Of a DNA stretch of 5,742 nt, positions 5,145 through 5,742 are shown one piece after another. The stretch covers positions 1 through 5,742 of the forward strand of contig DAIPHL010000136.1 of NCBI GenBank assembly GCA_036771375.1. The letters are read 5' to 3'. The notes beneath the pieces were generated by a model that saw only the letters and a list, made by a program, of their open reading frames with translations, was not told the origin of the DNA and ran no database searches. The translations under genes were made by a program, and so were the position numbers. Numbering within the stretch: the stretch's first letter is position 1; every line of letters begins with the position of its first letter. The stretch comes from DAIPHL01 sp036771375. GTDB taxonomy: Bacteria > Synergistota > Synergistia > Synergistales > Synergistaceae.

Positions 5145-5742
5145 TTATTGATTTTTCAAGGTGAGAGACACCCTTTTAGGGTGCGAAGTTTGAGAATTTA
5201 AGAAAAAGAATATTGTCGAGACCGCAAAAATAACCATTGTTGTGATACACATGTTTGAAGGAGAACCATTTTGCAAAATGGCGCTAGCTAAGATTGGTCC
5301 TACGGTAAAACCAATAGAGCGAATCTCTGCAACACCATAATATAAAGATTTCTGGTTTTCTGGTGAAATTTCATCAACAGCAACATCAGTTGCAGGAATA
5401 ACGAGAACTTCTCCAATGCTATAAATGCAAATTGCAATTACATATATATAAAGGCTTGATTTTCCATATGTAAAGAGGGCATACGCTATCACGAAAGCAA
5501 TATTACCTAGTAATACAATCGTTTTGTTGCTGAGTCGCTTTTTGCTTTTACTGGAAATAAACATATAGAGCATTTGGAAGACCGCGCTAAAAACACAATT
5601 CAGGATAAGGAGTGCCGAGAAGATTTCAACTGCATTGTCAAAGTATTCATTAAGAAAGAGTGGAAATATTGATTCAAACTGAGAGAAGGCCATATAAACT
5701 AGTGTTCCCCCAATAATAATAGAAATAAAATTATCGCCGACC
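5145..5742 (-). CDS. Major facilitator superfamily transporter, C-terminal half (5' end beyond window)
   Basis: The frame is open to the right edge and gives 198 residues ending at TAA 5145. The Met at 5693 lies inside a membrane helix and is not a start. About six hydrophobic segments correspond to helices 7-12: GDNFISIIIGGTLVYMAFSQ opens helix 7, a basic loop SSKSKKRLSNK precedes helix 9, and GEVLVIPATDVAVDEISPENQKSLYYGV followed by GFTVGPILASAIL is typical of helices 10-11 in drug-efflux-type MFS proteins. It acts in the inner membrane, but its substrate cannot be told. The last dozen residues (HPKRVSLTLKNQ) are encoded by sequence that may belong to the neighbouring IS end, so the natural C-terminus may have been replaced. 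Base composition is clearly more A+T-rich than the genes to the left, suggesting separate ancestry. Confidence 0.85.
   Translation of the reverse strand, partial: VGDNFISIIIGGTLVYMAFSQFESIFPLFLNEYFDNAVEIFSALLILNCVFSAVFQMLYMFISSKSKKRLSNKTIVLLGNIAFVIAYALFTYGKSSLYIYVIAICIYSIGEVLVIPATDVAVDEISPENQKSLYYGVAEIRSIGFTVGPILASAILQNGSPSNMCITTMVIFAVSTIFFFLNSQTSHPKRVSLTLKNQ
5169..5183. repeat. Perfect hairpin near the end of the IS remnant and the MFS gene
   Basis: The sequence CACCCTTTTAGGGTG is a 6-base perfect inverted repeat with a three-base loop. No T run follows closely on either strand, so it is a poor intrinsic terminator. Its position suggests part of an IS end, but I cannot identify the element's terminal repeat. 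Confidence 0.4.

Larger units (their letters stand above)
4736..5190 (-). mobile_element. Remnant of an IS4-family insertion sequence
   Basis: This stretch contains the broken transposase and its leader. The end by the XRE fragment has lost the catalytic part and any terminal repeat. The other end is not sharply defined: a perfect CACCCT-TTT-AGGGTG hairpin (5169-5183) next to GCGAAGTTTGAG may mark the terminus, just inside the end of the MFS gene. No target duplication could be recognised because only one end survives. Confidence 0.55.

Noticed and set aside
5169..5183. Intrinsic terminator for the MFS gene
   Set aside because: The hairpin lies inside the coding sequence and lacks a U run on the minus strand.
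4962..5201. A 79-residue plus-strand open frame
   Set aside because: It is antisense to the transposase remnant and the MFS end, with no ribosome site or recognisable content.
1..5742. CRISPR arrays, tRNA or rRNA genes, riboswitches
   Set aside because: I saw no regularly spaced repeats, no cloverleaf or conserved rRNA sequence, and no known riboswitch core.

Overview
The window is bacterial and mobile-element-scarred, with two genes cut by its edges. It combines a compact small-molecule uptake and phosphorylation locus, a small ParA-type gene pair, and a mosaic of broken genes. Strong Shine-Dalgarno sites, intermediate GC in the first ~4.5 kb, and a DeoR/GlpK/EutH-like gene set suggest an anaerobic, gut-type bacterium (Synergistota or Bacillota are plausible). 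Taxonomy cannot be settled from the sequence. The last ~600 bases are visibly richer in A+T than the rest.

Layout. (1) Positions 1-2381, minus strand: a EutH-family membrane transporter is followed 45 bases downstream by a glycerol-kinase-like FGGY kinase whose 3' end runs off the left edge. The kinase open frame reaches the window edge without a stop. (2) Positions 2382-2792: a divergent regulatory region. It has predicted promoters in both directions, several copies of a decamer close to TCGAAAAACA in both orientations, and a long hairpin in the leader of the rightward transcript. (3) Positions 2793-3563, plus strand: a complete DeoR/GlpR-family regulator. (4) Positions 3594-4569, plus strand: a ParA-like ATPase that begins at its Walker A motif, followed by a small basic protein of unknown function. 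(5) Positions 4571-5190: a mosaic of an XRE helix-turn-helix fragment fused to the 5' part of a frameshifted IS4-type transposase on the opposite strand. (6) Positions 5145-5742, minus strand: the C-terminal half of an MFS transporter, entering from the right edge.

How the genes may work together. The simplest reading is that the EutH-like protein imports a small neutral polyol or amino-alcohol, the FGGY kinase traps it as a phosphate ester, and the DeoR protein senses a sugar or polyol phosphate and controls both divergent transcripts through the shared decamers. No ethanolamine-utilisation enzyme or microcompartment gene is visible. The kinase differs from canonical glycerol kinase at a glycerol-contacting residue. 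The substrate is therefore open, and this transporter-kinase-regulator set is the most interesting candidate system here. The ParA-like pair next to it looks like accessory or mobile-element cargo.
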